NCBI RefSeq assembly: GCF_000423285.1
Contig: NZ_AUHR01000003.1
Location: forward strand, 186,001 to 250,000
Direction of reading: 5' to 3'
DNA from: Laribacter hongkongensis DSM 14985
Lineage (GTDB): Bacteria; Pseudomonadota; Gammaproteobacteria; Burkholderiales; Aquaspirillaceae
Length of the DNA stretch: 64,000 nucleotides
Position 1 is the first letter of the stretch; every line of letters starts with the position of its first letter. This document shows positions 7,377 through 15,019 of this stretch, in pieces. The position numbers were made by a program, and so were the translations under genes. The notes beneath the pieces were generated by a model. The model saw only the letters and a list, made by a program, of their open reading frames with translations. It was not told where the DNA came from and did not search any database.

Positions 7377-7832
7377 ATGGGAGCCTACGCACACGTCACG
7401 GCTGCGGCCCAGATGCTGGCCAAGCGGTTCCACAACGGCATCGCCGGGCTGGCCACGGTCATGGGCAAGAACCCGACCACGCTTGCCAACAAGCTGAACC
7501 CGAATTACGACAGCAACCAACTGACGCTGGAAGAAGCCGCCGAGATCACCGACCGGACGCAGGATCCCGCCATTGCGGATGCTTTGGCGGCCCTGTGCAA
7601 CCGGACGACCGTTGCCCTGCCCTCTGGCGACATCAGCATGAAGGATCTTGCCCGCGAATTTTGTCGCCTGACGGCCGAATGCGGGCACGTTGGCCACAAG
7701 ATCGACGAGGCCGAGCACCCCGACAGCGAATGGGGCGAGCAGATCAGCCCGGGAGAGAGGAAACAGATCGCCATCGAGTTACGGCACCTGCTTTCTGCAA
7801 CCGTCGGGATGCTGCGCCGGGTGGAGGGGTGA
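7377..7832 (+). CDS. CII-like regulatory protein (Phage_CP76 family)
   Basis: The 151-residue protein shows the CP76/CII pattern: GIAGLATVMGKNPTTLANKL forms the helix-turn-helix (about 22-41), followed by LTLEEAAEITDRTQD and the conserved alanine-rich helix AIADALAALCN. Members act as transcriptional activators in the lysis-lysogeny choice of beta- and gammaproteobacterial phages. It lies two bases after the cro-like stop. A CII-responsive promoter should exist upstream of the repressor or integrase, but I could not identify one. Confidence 0.8.
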   Translation: MGAYAHVTAAAQMLAKRFHNGIAGLATVMGKNPTTLANKLNPNYDSNQLTLEEAAEITDRTQDPAIADALAALCNRTTVALPSGDISMKDLAREFCRLTAECGHVGHKIDEAEHPDSEWGEQISPGERKQIAIELRHLLSATVGMLRRVEG

Positions 7833-7834
7833 TC

Positions 7835-7975
7835 ATGGAAATCCGCGAGATTCGTCACTTTCACCTGTTCTGCGGTCTGGGCGGCGGGGTAAAAGGATTT
7901 CACTCGCAAGGGGCTTCAAAGCTCCTTCGTAGTAGCACATGCCTCACCATGAGCGGGGGACTGTGCCATGCGTGA
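7835..7975 (+). pseudogene. Remnant of a C5-cytosine DNA methyltransferase
   Basis: The 46-codon frame starts three bases after the CII-like gene. Its first 22 residues, ending HFHLFCGLGGGVKGF, match motif I (SAM-binding FxGxG) of phage C5-cytosine methyltransferases. The frame then switches abruptly to unrelated sequence and stops inside the next gene. A full enzyme has about 300 or more residues and a catalytic PC motif, neither of which is present. The junction falls at a copy of the AAGGGGCTTCAAAG repeat (7908-7921), so deletion by recombination between repeats is a plausible cause. Confidence 0.65.
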
Positions 7976-8412
7976 CTACGCAAAAATAGCGCCCACTTTC
8001 TGGACCGGTCGTACCGGTCGCTCGTTACGGGGCAATCCAGAAGCCCAGGTTGTCGCCATGTACCTGATGACGACACCCCACGCCAACATGATCGGCGTAT
8101 TTCATTGCCCGCTGATCTACATCGCACATGAAACCGGACTACCCCTGGAAGGGGCTTCAAAGGGGCTTCAAAGCCTGATTGATGCAGGATTTTGCACCTA
8201 TGAAGCCGATATGGAGCTGGTTTGGGTACACGAAATGGCCCGATTCCAGATCGGCGACTCACTAAAGCCTAACGACAACCGTGTAGCCGGTGTGCGCAAC
8301 GAATATGAGCGCATCCCTGAAAGCCTTGTCCGGCAAGGGTTTTACAGACGATACCAGTCGGTTTACCACTTGCCTGAAGAGCATTTTGACGCAAGCCCCT
8401 TTGAAGCCCCTT
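7908..8412. repeat. Four copies of a 14-bp iteron-like repeat AAGGGGCTTCAAAG
   Basis: Exact copies lie at 7908-7921, 8149-8162 and 8160-8173 (the last two overlap in tandem) on the plus strand, and at 8399-8412 inverted. Partial copies flank the inverted one. They fall in and just before the initiator gene. Phage origins of the lambda type consist of repeats inside the initiator gene that the initiator itself binds, so these are candidate origin iterons. Confidence 0.6.
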
Positions 8413-9023
8413 CAAAGTCCCTTGGAAGCCAAGAGCAGGAACAGGAGCAGGAACAAGAACAGGAGCAGGAGGAAAGCAGCGGCAAAGGAACTCCACCAGT
8501 TCAGCGCGCAAACGGGGCTTCGCCGCCGCCTGCCAACCGGGCTGATCCAAACAAGGCCCGGGCCAACGAAATCACCGCGATGCTGCGCAAGCGGGGTGCT
8601 GCGCTGCAGGCCCAGGATCCGAGGGTGCTGGCATGGGCTGCCGAGGGAGTCAGCGATGCGCAGTTGCTGACTGCGCTGGATCTCGCCCAGCGCCGGCGGG
8701 CTGACCAGCAAAGCGCCCAGCCGGTCAACGCCGGATTTCTCGACACGCTGCTGCGTGAGCCTGCCCCACGGGTAGCAAGCGGAGGTAACGGGCGCAGATC
8801 TTTCGACCCGTCGGCATACATCAACCAGAGGATTCACGATGAACCCGAAGCCATCATCATCGACGGTGAATGCCAGCGTCTGGCTTACACCGCGCCCGGC
8901 CCTCGAAAACAAATCGATGATCACCCGCCTGTACAACCGCCTGGACGGCATGTACCCGAACCTCTGGCAGGCAAATTTCCCCAGCGAAGAGGCCACGGAG
9001 GCTTGGAAAGACACGTGGGTTGA
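7968..9023 (+). CDS. O-like phage replication initiator
   Basis: The 351-residue protein has an N-terminal winged-helix replication domain (about 1-125): MRDYAKIAPTFWTGRTG, then VVAMYLMTTPHANMIGVFHC, common at the start of phage initiators. A Gln-Glu tract (about 155-168) and a disordered linker lead to a helical middle region (about 185-245). The normal end of such proteins (NQRIHDEPEAIIIDGE) appears near residue 300. The frame continues another 50 residues while overlapping the next gene by 185 bp. It probably binds the iteron-like repeats in its own gene and recruits the loader encoded downstream. Confidence 0.8.
   Translation: MRDYAKIAPTFWTGRTGRSLRGNPEAQVVAMYLMTTPHANMIGVFHCPLIYIAHETGLPLEGASKGLQSLIDAGFCTYEADMELVWVHEMARFQIGDSLKPNDNRVAGVRNEYERIPESLVRQGFYRRYQSVYHLPEEHFDASPFEAPSKSLGSQEQEQEQEQEQEQEESSGKGTPPVQRANGASPPPANRADPNKARANEITAMLRKRGAALQAQDPRVLAWAAEGVSDAQLLTALDLAQRRRADQQSAQPVNAGFLDTLLREPAPRVASGGNGRRSFDPSAYINQRIHDEPEAIIIDGECQRLAYTAPGPRKQIDDHPPVQPPGRHVPEPLAGKFPQRRGHGGLERHVG
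8432..8472 (+). repeat. Short GAGCAG/GAACAG tandem repeat encoding a Gln-Glu tract
   Basis: About seven 6-bp units (CAGGAG, CAGGAA, CAAGAA) run head to tail inside the initiator gene and encode alternating Gln and Glu. The plus strand is almost entirely purine here. The unit count could change by slippage without altering the frame, since every unit is two codons. Confidence 0.75.
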
Positions 9024-9651
9024 GGCGTTCTGTGAAGAGGGAATCACTCCGCAGGAAATCGCCACGGCCCTGACCGTATGTCGCCGTCGGCACGAGAGGC
9101 CGCCCAGCCTGACGCAGTTCCTGAAAGCCTGTCGCCCGCAAGCCAACAGCGATCCCGAGCCGGCGTTCTACGACGCCGCCGACCAGATGGTCCGGCGCCA
9201 TGCAGGCCAGCAGGAAACCTGGCCGAGCCCCCGGCATTTCTGGGCAGCCCAGCGCGTCGGGGGCGACATGCTGCATCTGGGCTGGCGTGAGCTGGCCGGA
9301 CGCTGGCGTGCCGCTTGGGAACAGGCTGCAGCGGATGCGGACAGGCCGATCCCGGTTGCCGCACCACGGGAACAGTCCCTCCCCGCCCCGGGCAAGACTA
9401 CCCGCTCCGAAGCCGAGGTATCGCGGATGCTCTCCGAAGCCCGGAAACAAGCCCGGAAGCAGTCGCAGGATGGCCAGCAGTATCCGGACGGTCTCGACCT
9501 GAGCTGGACCGAGCCAATCAACAAGGCGCCGGCCAGCTACCCGTGCATCTCGCTCCAGTACGCCCATGCGGTGCGCACCCGGTACGGCCTGTCCGTCAGC
9601 GACGCCCTGCTCTCACGGCTCGGCATGTCTCGTGGCAGCGCCAGCAACTAA
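8839..9651 (+). CDS. P-like helicase loader
   Basis: The 270-residue protein carries the Replication-P pattern: LYNRLDGMYPNLWQANFPSE, then EEGITPQEIATALTVCRR, then PPSLTQFLKACRP (about residues 30-102). Lambda P loads the host DnaB helicase at the phage origin by interacting with the initiator. An AGAGGA site precedes the ATG at 8839, which lies well inside the initiator gene in another frame. The arrangement O-like then P-like matches lambda order. Confidence 0.8.
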   Translation: MNPKPSSSTVNASVWLTPRPALENKSMITRLYNRLDGMYPNLWQANFPSEEATEAWKDTWVEAFCEEGITPQEIATALTVCRRRHERPPSLTQFLKACRPQANSDPEPAFYDAADQMVRRHAGQQETWPSPRHFWAAQRVGGDMLHLGWRELAGRWRAAWEQAAADADRPIPVAAPREQSLPAPGKTTRSEAEVSRMLSEARKQARKQSQDGQQYPDGLDLSWTEPINKAPASYPCISLQYAHAVRTRYGLSVSDALLSRLGMSRGSASN

Positions 9652-9662
9652 AGGAAATGTTC

Positions 9663-10046
9663 ATGAATCAGGAAATCCAGTTCGGTACCCAACGTCACGC
9701 CAAGCGAGGCATGCAAGCACTTGGCCGTCTGAAAACCGGCCAGATGAACAAGACCGAAGAGGCATATGCCAAGCATCTTGAGCAACGGCGCCATGCTGGT
9801 GAGGTGGCGTGGTTCAAGTTCGAAGGGCTGAAATTCAGGCTTGCCGACAATACGTTCTACACCCCTGACTTCGCGGTCATGCTGGCCAGCGGCGTGATGG
9901 AAGCACACGAGGTCAAAGGCTTCTGGCAGGACGATGCCCGCGCCAAGATCAAGATCGCCGCCGACATGTATCCGTTCCGTTTCATCGCGGTCAAAGTCCG
10001 GGCAAAAAAGGACGGTGGCGGGTGGCACGCGGAAATTTTCGAGTGA
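9663..10046 (+). CDS. DUF1064 predicted nuclease
   Basis: The ATG at 9663 has an AAAGGA site and defines a 127-residue protein. The segment FYTPDFAVMLASGVMEAHEVKG contains D69 and E83-x-K85, the catalytic pattern of the PD-(D/E)XK nuclease fold. It is followed by WQDDARAKIKIAADMYP, diagnostic for DUF1064. These small phage proteins sit in replication modules and are thought to process branched or nicked DNA, possibly replacing a RusA-type resolvase. Substrate is unproven. Confidence 0.8.
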   Translation: MNQEIQFGTQRHAKRGMQALGRLKTGQMNKTEEAYAKHLEQRRHAGEVAWFKFEGLKFRLADNTFYTPDFAVMLASGVMEAHEVKGFWQDDARAKIKIAADMYPFRFIAVKVRAKKDGGGWHAEIFE

Positions 10047-10064
10047 GGAAAATGGGAGGTGACC

Positions 10065-10442
10065 ATGATTGAACCTGCAGCCGCCCTCGCCTACTGGGCC
10101 AAGTGGGCTGTCGATCCCGGCAACCGGAGCCAGTCGTGTGTGTCGATCGAGCACCGCTGCATGGATGATCCGGCCCGCTACGTGTTCGAAGAAGATGCAG
10201 AAAAGCGGTTCCGGTTCCGCTACGACCAGAGGACAGGCGAGCTGGTGGAAAAGCTGGTGACCACCATGCCGGCCGCAGAGCGCCAGGCACTGCAGGCCCG
10301 GCACGTTTACTTCCCTGCCCTGACGGATGAGGCCGTGGCCCGGCGCCTCGGCATGTCGGCCCGGGCCTTCGACACCGTGCTACTGGCCGCCACGCTCAGG
10401 TTCGGCCGGCTCTGGCGGGAAAGCCATCGGGTGGCAGCATGA
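10065..10442 (+). CDS. Putative Q-like late antiterminator
   Basis: A strong GGGAGG site precedes the ATG at 10065. The 125-residue product starts MIEPAAALAYWAKWAVDPG. It ends in a sigma-region-4-like helix-turn-helix, LTDEAVARRLGMSARAFDTVLLAATLRFG (about 89-117 in total). Short proteins of this shape at this position, just before the late genes, are usually antitermination proteins of the Q group. The Q call rests on position, size and the DNA-binding helix pair. A transcription activator of late genes is the main alternative. Confidence 0.55.
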   Translation: MIEPAAALAYWAKWAVDPGNRSQSCVSIEHRCMDDPARYVFEEDAEKRFRFRYDQRTGELVEKLVTTMPAAERQALQARHVYFPALTDEAVARRLGMSARAFDTVLLAATLRFGRLWRESHRVAA

Positions 10443-10687
10443 AGCGACCACGTGGCAACGGGCTCTCGTCACGCATCTGCGACGTACTGGCCGATGCTCC
10501 GAGGCCGATGTTTTTGGGCGAGATTGAAGCTGCGCTGGAATTTCATCATCAGCCAGCAGAGATCATGTCCGTTTTGGTTAAGCTACGACGCTCTGGCAAA
10601 GTGGCCGCCAGTTTGCGCGAACGAGAGGGATCGGGTCGACGTATTGCTCGCGCGTACGGGCTGAAGGAAACATCCCTTGGGTTGTAG
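10439..10687 (+). CDS. Small winged-helix-like phage protein, 82 aa
   Basis: The start overlaps the previous stop (ATGA). The protein reads as a compact winged helix: SSRICDVLADAPRPMFLGEI, a recognition helix around EIMSVLVKLRRSGKVAAS, and a basic wing (REREGSGRRIARAYGL). It is probably a DNA-binding regulator made together with the Q-like protein. I cannot name a family. Confidence 0.6.
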   Translation: MKRPRGNGLSSRICDVLADAPRPMFLGEIEAALEFHHQPAEIMSVLVKLRRSGKVAASLREREGSGRRIARAYGLKETSLGL

Positions 10688-10791
10688 GGTGATTTCGGCA
10701 TATATGCGAATGCTGGCCATAACCCCCAATAACCACGGGGATCAGGTATATTGACGCTGTGGTGGTCGAGTTGCGTCCACGATTCAGGCAA

Positions 10792-10823
10792 GGCCCGCAC
10801 GCATGACGATGCGGGCCTTTTCG
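10792..10823 (+). terminator. Rho-independent terminator before the late region
   Basis: GGCCCGCA (10792-10799) pairs with TGCGGGCC (10810-10817) and is followed by TTTTCGTTT. It closes the replication/regulation block about 105 bp after the winged-helix gene. A Q-dependent late transcript would have to read through it. Confidence 0.85.
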
Positions 10824-10864
10824 TTTACAGTCCATGCCATACCCAATGTCATTGGAGCGTATAA

Positions 10865-11236
10865 ATGAAGCCTATCGTGTACGACATCGTGATCCGCCAA
10901 GAAGTAGAAGCTCGGGACGAAGCGGAAGCGCTCTCTACCCTCTTGAGTGATCTCCGATATGGTGACCGGTCATGTGCCAGCTTTGAGCCCGTGCGGGATG
11001 ACAACCGCTATGGTCCCAAGGACCTCGAGTCTCGGAACAATGGAGGCCACCTTGTCCTCAATGCCGAGGGGAAACACACACTCCTTACGCTGATTCTGGA
11101 CTATGCGGCGGCATACAAGGCCGGCAATGAAGCCACGACTGTTGAACTGTATTCTGAAATTACATCAACGCTCAACTACCTCAAAAATCGGGCACGCTTT
11201 GATGACGATGTCCGGAAAAAGCAATCCAGCGATTAG
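10865..11236 (+). CDS. Phage-borne hypothetical protein, 123 aa
   Basis: The protein begins MKPIVYDIVIRQEVEARDEA. It is acidic and mostly helical, with a C-terminal basic patch (LKNRARFDDDVRKKQSS). The gene stands alone between two strong terminators (10792-10823 and 11259-11286), the usual layout of a moron: an extra gene inserted in a phage with its own transcription signals. I recognise no domain and propose no function. Confidence 0.55.
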   Translation: MKPIVYDIVIRQEVEARDEAEALSTLLSDLRYGDRSCASFEPVRDDNRYGPKDLESRNNGGHLVLNAEGKHTLLTLILDYAAAYKAGNEATTVELYSEITSTLNYLKNRARFDDDVRKKQSSD

Positions 11237-11258
11237 GCACAGCACATTCCAAGCACCA

Positions 11259-11286
11259 AGCCCCGCCATGAAGCGGGGCTTTTTTC
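11259..11286 (+). terminator. Rho-independent terminator
   Basis: AGCCCCGC (11259-11266) pairs with GCGGGGCT (11273-11280), loop CATGAA, followed by six T. Confidence 0.9.
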
Positions 11287-11400
11287 ATGGCTTCCACATG
11301 AGATTAGCGGCATGCTTATACGTTGGGGCGTTCATTGACTGATTGAAAATCTCGTACATCATCACAATCTTCATAATTCCACGACAAAAGGAGTCATGAT

Positions 11401-11580
11401 ATGAACGACGATAACTTTAAAGTTGGTGATGTTGTCCGGTTGAAGAGTGGCGGACCGCGCATGACCATCCAGAGACAGGATCGCGAGGGATGGCTATGCG
11501 TGTGGTTCACTTCTTACGAAGCTGATAAAGCCTCTTATCACTCTTTCCCGACTGAAGCCCTTGCTCTGGTCAAGGAATAG
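11401..11580 (+). CDS. YodC-like DUF2158 small protein, 59 aa
   Basis: The short gene has an AAAGGAG site seven bases before the ATG at 11401. The product MNDDNFKVGDVVRLKSGGPR continues MTIQRQDREGWLCVWF, which is the DUF2158 (YodC) signature of GDVVxLKSGGPxMT and a C-x-W-F strand. Members are small beta-barrel proteins of unknown function found in bacteria and phages. It lies between a terminator and a 79-bp inverted-repeat element and looks like a self-contained insertion in front of the terminase genes. Confidence 0.8.
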   Translation: MNDDNFKVGDVVRLKSGGPRMTIQRQDREGWLCVWFTSYEADKASYHSFPTEALALVKE

Positions 11581-11592
11581 TGACTAAGAGCT

Positions 11593-11671
11593 GCTAACAA
11601 AACCGCATGACTCATCGGTAAGTTACTGATCTATCAAGTTCGCAACTATCCGAAACATAGGTTTTGTTAGC
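11593..11671. repeat. 79-bp element bounded by a perfect 12-bp inverted repeat
   Basis: GCTAACAAAACC (11593-11604) is repeated inverted as GGTTTTGTTAGC (11660-11671) around a 55-bp interior. The interior has smaller self-complementary parts (ATCGGTAA with TTACTGAT near 11616; TTCG with CGAA near 11639-11654). It begins 12 bp after the DUF2158 stop. It has no T-run, so it is not a standard terminator. Possible readings are a structured RNA, a recombination site resembling an integron attC, or a protein-binding palindrome. Confidence 0.7.
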
Positions 11672-11692
11672 CGGCCTAAAGCATGAGCAATC

Positions 11693-11716
11693 CCCGCCGT
11701 TAATCGGCGGGTTTTT
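11693..11716 (+). terminator. Rho-independent terminator upstream of terminase
   Basis: CCCGCCG (11693-11699) pairs with CGGCGGG (11705-11711), loop TTAAT, followed by TTTTTC. It sits directly before the terminase small subunit. Confidence 0.85.
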
Positions 11717-11749
11717 CATTTGGAGCAGCCAAACGCGTGGGATACCGCC

Positions 11750-12193
11750 ATGGCCAAACTGACAAAACTGACACCTGAAAAAGAAGCACGGTTTCTGGAG
11801 GTGCTGGCCGATACTGCAAACGTCAGTGCCGCGGCCAAGGCGATCAGGATGGCCCGTCCCTACCTGTACGAGCTGAAGGCTAAAGACAAGCGCTTCGCCG
11901 CGGCTTGGGATAAGGCGGTGACGTATGGCACGGCCGCTCTGGAAGATGAGGCTGTACGCCGTGCCTGCGTCGGCACACTCAGGCCGGTGTTCTACAAGGG
12001 CGTGAAGGTCGGCTCGATCCGCGAGTACAGCGACACCCTGCTGATCTTCCTGCTGAAGGCACGGGATCCTGACAAGTACGCCGAGCGCGTGAAGAAAGAA
12101 CTCACCGGCCCAGGGGGCGGGCCCGTGCAGCACACGGCCGTCTCGCTGGAGGAATACCGTGCTGCCCGAAACAAGATCCTCGACGACTACTGA
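11750..12193 (+). CDS. Terminase small subunit
   Basis: I chose ATG 11750 (MAKLTKLTPEKEARFLEVLA) over an upstream TTG because the latter overlaps the terminator tail. The 147-residue protein has an N-terminal helix-turn-helix (ADTANVSAAAKAIRMARPYLYEL) and a following helical region with WDKAVTYGTAALEDEAVRRA. The conserved ending DTLLIFLLKARDPDKYAERV is seen in many small terminases. It should recognise the packaging site and deliver DNA to the large subunit, whose gene overlaps its end. Confidence 0.85.
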   Translation: MAKLTKLTPEKEARFLEVLADTANVSAAAKAIRMARPYLYELKAKDKRFAAAWDKAVTYGTAALEDEAVRRACVGTLRPVFYKGVKVGSIREYSDTLLIFLLKARDPDKYAERVKKELTGPGGGPVQHTAVSLEEYRAARNKILDDY

Positions 12194-13598
12194 CGCGGCG
12201 AGACAGCTGGCCATCCAGGTTGAGGCACAAGAGGATCTCTACTTTTTTGCGCGCTACATGTTCAAGCGGCGCAAGGGATTCAAGTGGCTGCACAACTGGC
12301 ACCATCGGGCCGTATGCGATGCCCTGATGCGGGTGTACCGCGGCGAGTGCAAGCGGCTGATCATCAATATCCCGCCACGCTATTCCAAAACCGAACTGGC
12401 AGTGGTGAACTTCATTGCCTGGGCGATGGGCAAGGCTCCCGACAGCGAGTTCATCCACGTCAGCTATGCTACGCCACTGGCACGGAACAACAGCGTCAAT
12501 GCCCGATCGCTGATGCAGCACGAGGCTTACGGTGAAGTGTTCCCCGCGGTGACGCTCGACTCTGATGCCGGCGCACACTGGACTACAACCGCCGGTGGCG
12601 TGATGTATGCCACGGGCGCAGGCGGCACGATCACCGGTTTCGGTGCCGGAAAAATCCGCGAGGGCTTCGGCGGCGCGATCATCGTAGACGACCCGCACAA
12701 GCCTGACGAAGTGCGCTCGGACACGATCCGGCGCGGTGTGATCGATTGGTTCCAGAACACACTCGAATCACGCTGCAATAGCCCGGAGACACCGATCATC
12801 GTGATCATGCAACGTCTGCATGAGCAGGATCTGTCCGGATGGTTAATTGATGGTGGCAACGGAGAGGACTGGGAAGTTGTCAGCCTGTCCGCAATTACCG
12901 AATCAGGAGAGGCGCTGTGGCCTGAAAAGCATAGCCTTGATGATCTTGCGCGCCTGAGCCAGACCAACAGTTACGTATTCTCTGGTCAGTATCTCCAAAA
13001 GCCGACGCCCCCAGGTGGGGCAATCATCAAGGGTGAATGGTTCCCGAGGTACAGGGTCATTCCCCCGCTACGTTGGCGGGCTGCTTACGTGGACACGGCC
13101 CAGAAGGCTGGCCAGCACAACGACTACACCGTATTCACCCATGCCGGCATGGGCATCGACGGCAGGATCTACATCCTTGATGTCCGTCGACAGAAAGTGG
13201 ATGCAGTCGGCCTGGAAAAGCTGGCCAGAGACCTCTACGCCAGCTGGCGGATTAGCAACACGGTGACACAGGTACCGTTCCGGTATTTCGCCATTGAGGA
13301 CAAGTCGTCTGGCACAGGGCTGATCCAGCAGCTCAAAGAGCGTCACCGCATACCGGTCAAGCCGGTCAAACGCTTGGCAGGTCAGGACAAGTACTCGCGA
13401 GTAATGGACGTACAAGGTCACCTTGAAAGCGGATTCGTCTGCTTGCCCGAGGAGGCGCCATGGGTAGCCGATTTCATTGCCGAATGTGAGGCATTCACCG
13501 CTACTGATGCGCATGCCCACGACGACCAGGTCGATACCCTCGCCGACTGCGTCAGCGACATGCTGGCCGGCGGCGTTTCCATGCTGGACATCCTATGA
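12159..13598 (+). CDS. Terminase large subunit
   Basis: The gene uses a GTG start at 12159 with a GGAGGAA site. The 479-residue protein has the packaging ATPase motifs: a Walker A-like PPRYSKTE (about 72-79) and Walker B AIIVDDPHKPD (about 173-183). The C-terminal RNase H-like nuclease half includes YVDTAQKAGQHNDYT and DAHAHDDQVDTLADCV, whose acidic residues bind metal. It powers DNA packaging into the head and cuts the concatemer. The small-subunit gene overlaps its start by 35 bp. Confidence 0.93.
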   Translation: MLPETRSSTTTDAARQLAIQVEAQEDLYFFARYMFKRRKGFKWLHNWHHRAVCDALMRVYRGECKRLIINIPPRYSKTELAVVNFIAWAMGKAPDSEFIHVSYATPLARNNSVNARSLMQHEAYGEVFPAVTLDSDAGAHWTTTAGGVMYATGAGGTITGFGAGKIREGFGGAIIVDDPHKPDEVRSDTIRRGVIDWFQNTLESRCNSPETPIIVIMQRLHEQDLSGWLIDGGNGEDWEVVSLSAITESGEALWPEKHSLDDLARLSQTNSYVFSGQYLQKPTPPGGAIIKGEWFPRYRVIPPLRWRAAYVDTAQKAGQHNDYTVFTHAGMGIDGRIYILDVRRQKVDAVGLEKLARDLYASWRISNTVTQVPFRYFAIEDKSSGTGLIQQLKERHRIPVKPVKRLAGQDKYSRVMDVQGHLESGFVCLPEEAPWVADFIAECEAFTATDAHAHDDQVDTLADCVSDMLAGGVSMLDIL

Positions 13599-15019
13599 GC
13601 AAACAAGCAAAAAACCGCCGGCCACAACATGGCCGAGGCAAAGGTATGGTCGCGACTGACGGTCTGCAGAGCATGGCTATGCGACTGGGCGGCCGACAGC
13701 GCGAGATGAGTTATGCCCGCGTCAACCTGCTGACGGACCAGCGCAACCAGCTGGATGCACTGTGGTTCGAAGACTGGTGCGCACGGAAGATCTGCGACAA
13801 GAAATCACGGGACATGACGCGCCGGTGGCGCACGGTCAAGTCAAACGATACTCCGGCCGCAGAGCTCGAGCGTTTCGAGCGGCTGGAGCGGCGTCTGAAC
13901 GTGCGCGAGGTCATACGGCAGGCACACCAGTGGGCAAGCCTGTATGGCACTGGCGCCATCATCCTGGTGGGAGACGGCCAGGACCCGACGGTCGAGTTCG
14001 GCGAGGATGAAAGGCTGGTACGACTGGTTGCTCTTGACCGGCATTCGATCTCGGCCAGTACCGAGCGAGAGCAGAACGTGTTGTCTCCCGTTTTCGGGGA
14101 GCCGGTGACCTACACGATCAAAGGCATGCAGGAAATACACCGTAGCCGGGTCATTCTGGTTCGTGCTGTAGAGCGACCGCCTTCTGACGCAGAACGTCTG
14201 TGGGGCATCTCTGATCTGGAGGGCGTCATCGAGGCAGTCAAGCGGTTCGACATGCTGAGCCTGAATGTCGGTGACCTGGTAACCGAGTCCAAGGTGGATG
14301 TGTTCAAGATCCAGGGCTTCGCCAACAAGATCGCGGCTGGCTTCGAGAACGAAATCATCCAGTTGATCTCGTCAATCCAGGCGATCAAGTCGACCACCAA
14401 CAGTGTCGTTGTCGATGGAGAAATCGAATACGAGCAGAAAGAACTGACCTTTACAGGCCTGAAGGACCTGCTGGTCGAGTTTCGCAATACCGTTGCCGGT
14501 GCGGCTGACATGCCCCTGACCGTGCTGTTCGGCCAGTCGGCGGCAGGGTTTGCCAGCGGTCAGGAGGACATCACGAACTACCACGAGTCAATCCATGGCC
14601 TGCAGGAGTCCCGCCTGCGTCATGTGTTCGACCGGCTGGATCCGATCCTGGCCCGCATGTTGTGGGGCAAGACCCCCGATGACTGGTGGTTCGAATTCCC
14701 GCCATTGACCGAGCTGACGGCAGAGCAGCGTGCCAACGTGCTGAATATCACCGCAACCGCCTGCGGCACCCTGCTTGACCGGGGCGTGCTGCGTGAAGAC
14801 CAGATCCTGTCCGAGCTCAAGCAGTCCGAGCTTTTTGACAATGTCACAGAGCAGGACGTGACCGCAGCCAGGAGCCTTGCCGGTTCGCACGAGGAGGATC
14901 CATATGGATTTGCGCCAATTACTGGCATCGCAAGGCCGACAGACCCGACGAAACCGGCAGTTACGCCCGGCAACGCCCAGCAAGCGAACAGAGGTGTGGT
15001 ACCGGCAGCAGCTGCTTGA
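13595..15019 (+). CDS. Portal protein, DUF1073 family
   Basis: The 474-residue protein carries the DUF1073 core: LWFEDWCARKICDKKSRDMT near the N-terminus, a central SLYGTGAIILVG segment, and DMPLTVLFGQSAAGFASGQE, the hallmark stretch of these portals. It should form the ring at the packaging vertex. The DUF1073 region is related to the fold named in databases after anti-CBASS Acb1, and some portals carry an Acb1 phosphodiesterase domain. I see no paired HxT motifs here, so this one looks purely structural. It overlaps the next gene by 116 bp. Confidence 0.88.
   Translation: MSKQAKNRRPQHGRGKGMVATDGLQSMAMRLGGRQREMSYARVNLLTDQRNQLDALWFEDWCARKICDKKSRDMTRRWRTVKSNDTPAAELERFERLERRLNVREVIRQAHQWASLYGTGAIILVGDGQDPTVEFGEDERLVRLVALDRHSISASTEREQNVLSPVFGEPVTYTIKGMQEIHRSRVILVRAVERPPSDAERLWGISDLEGVIEAVKRFDMLSLNVGDLVTESKVDVFKIQGFANKIAAGFENEIIQLISSIQAIKSTTNSVVVDGEIEYEQKELTFTGLKDLLVEFRNTVAGAADMPLTVLFGQSAAGFASGQEDITNYHESIHGLQESRLRHVFDRLDPILARMLWGKTPDDWWFEFPPLTELTAEQRANVLNITATACGTLLDRGVLREDQILSELKQSELFDNVTEQDVTAARSLAGSHEEDPYGFAPITGIARPTDPTKPAVTPGNAQQANRGVVPAAAA

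Noticed and set aside
8432..8472. CRISPR-like repeat
   Set aside because: The repeats are contiguous hexamers without spacers, within a coding region.
13595..15019. Anti-CBASS function for the DUF1073 portal
   Set aside because: The relation to Acb1 is only through the shared family name. The paired HxT catalytic motifs of Acb1 are not visible in this protein.
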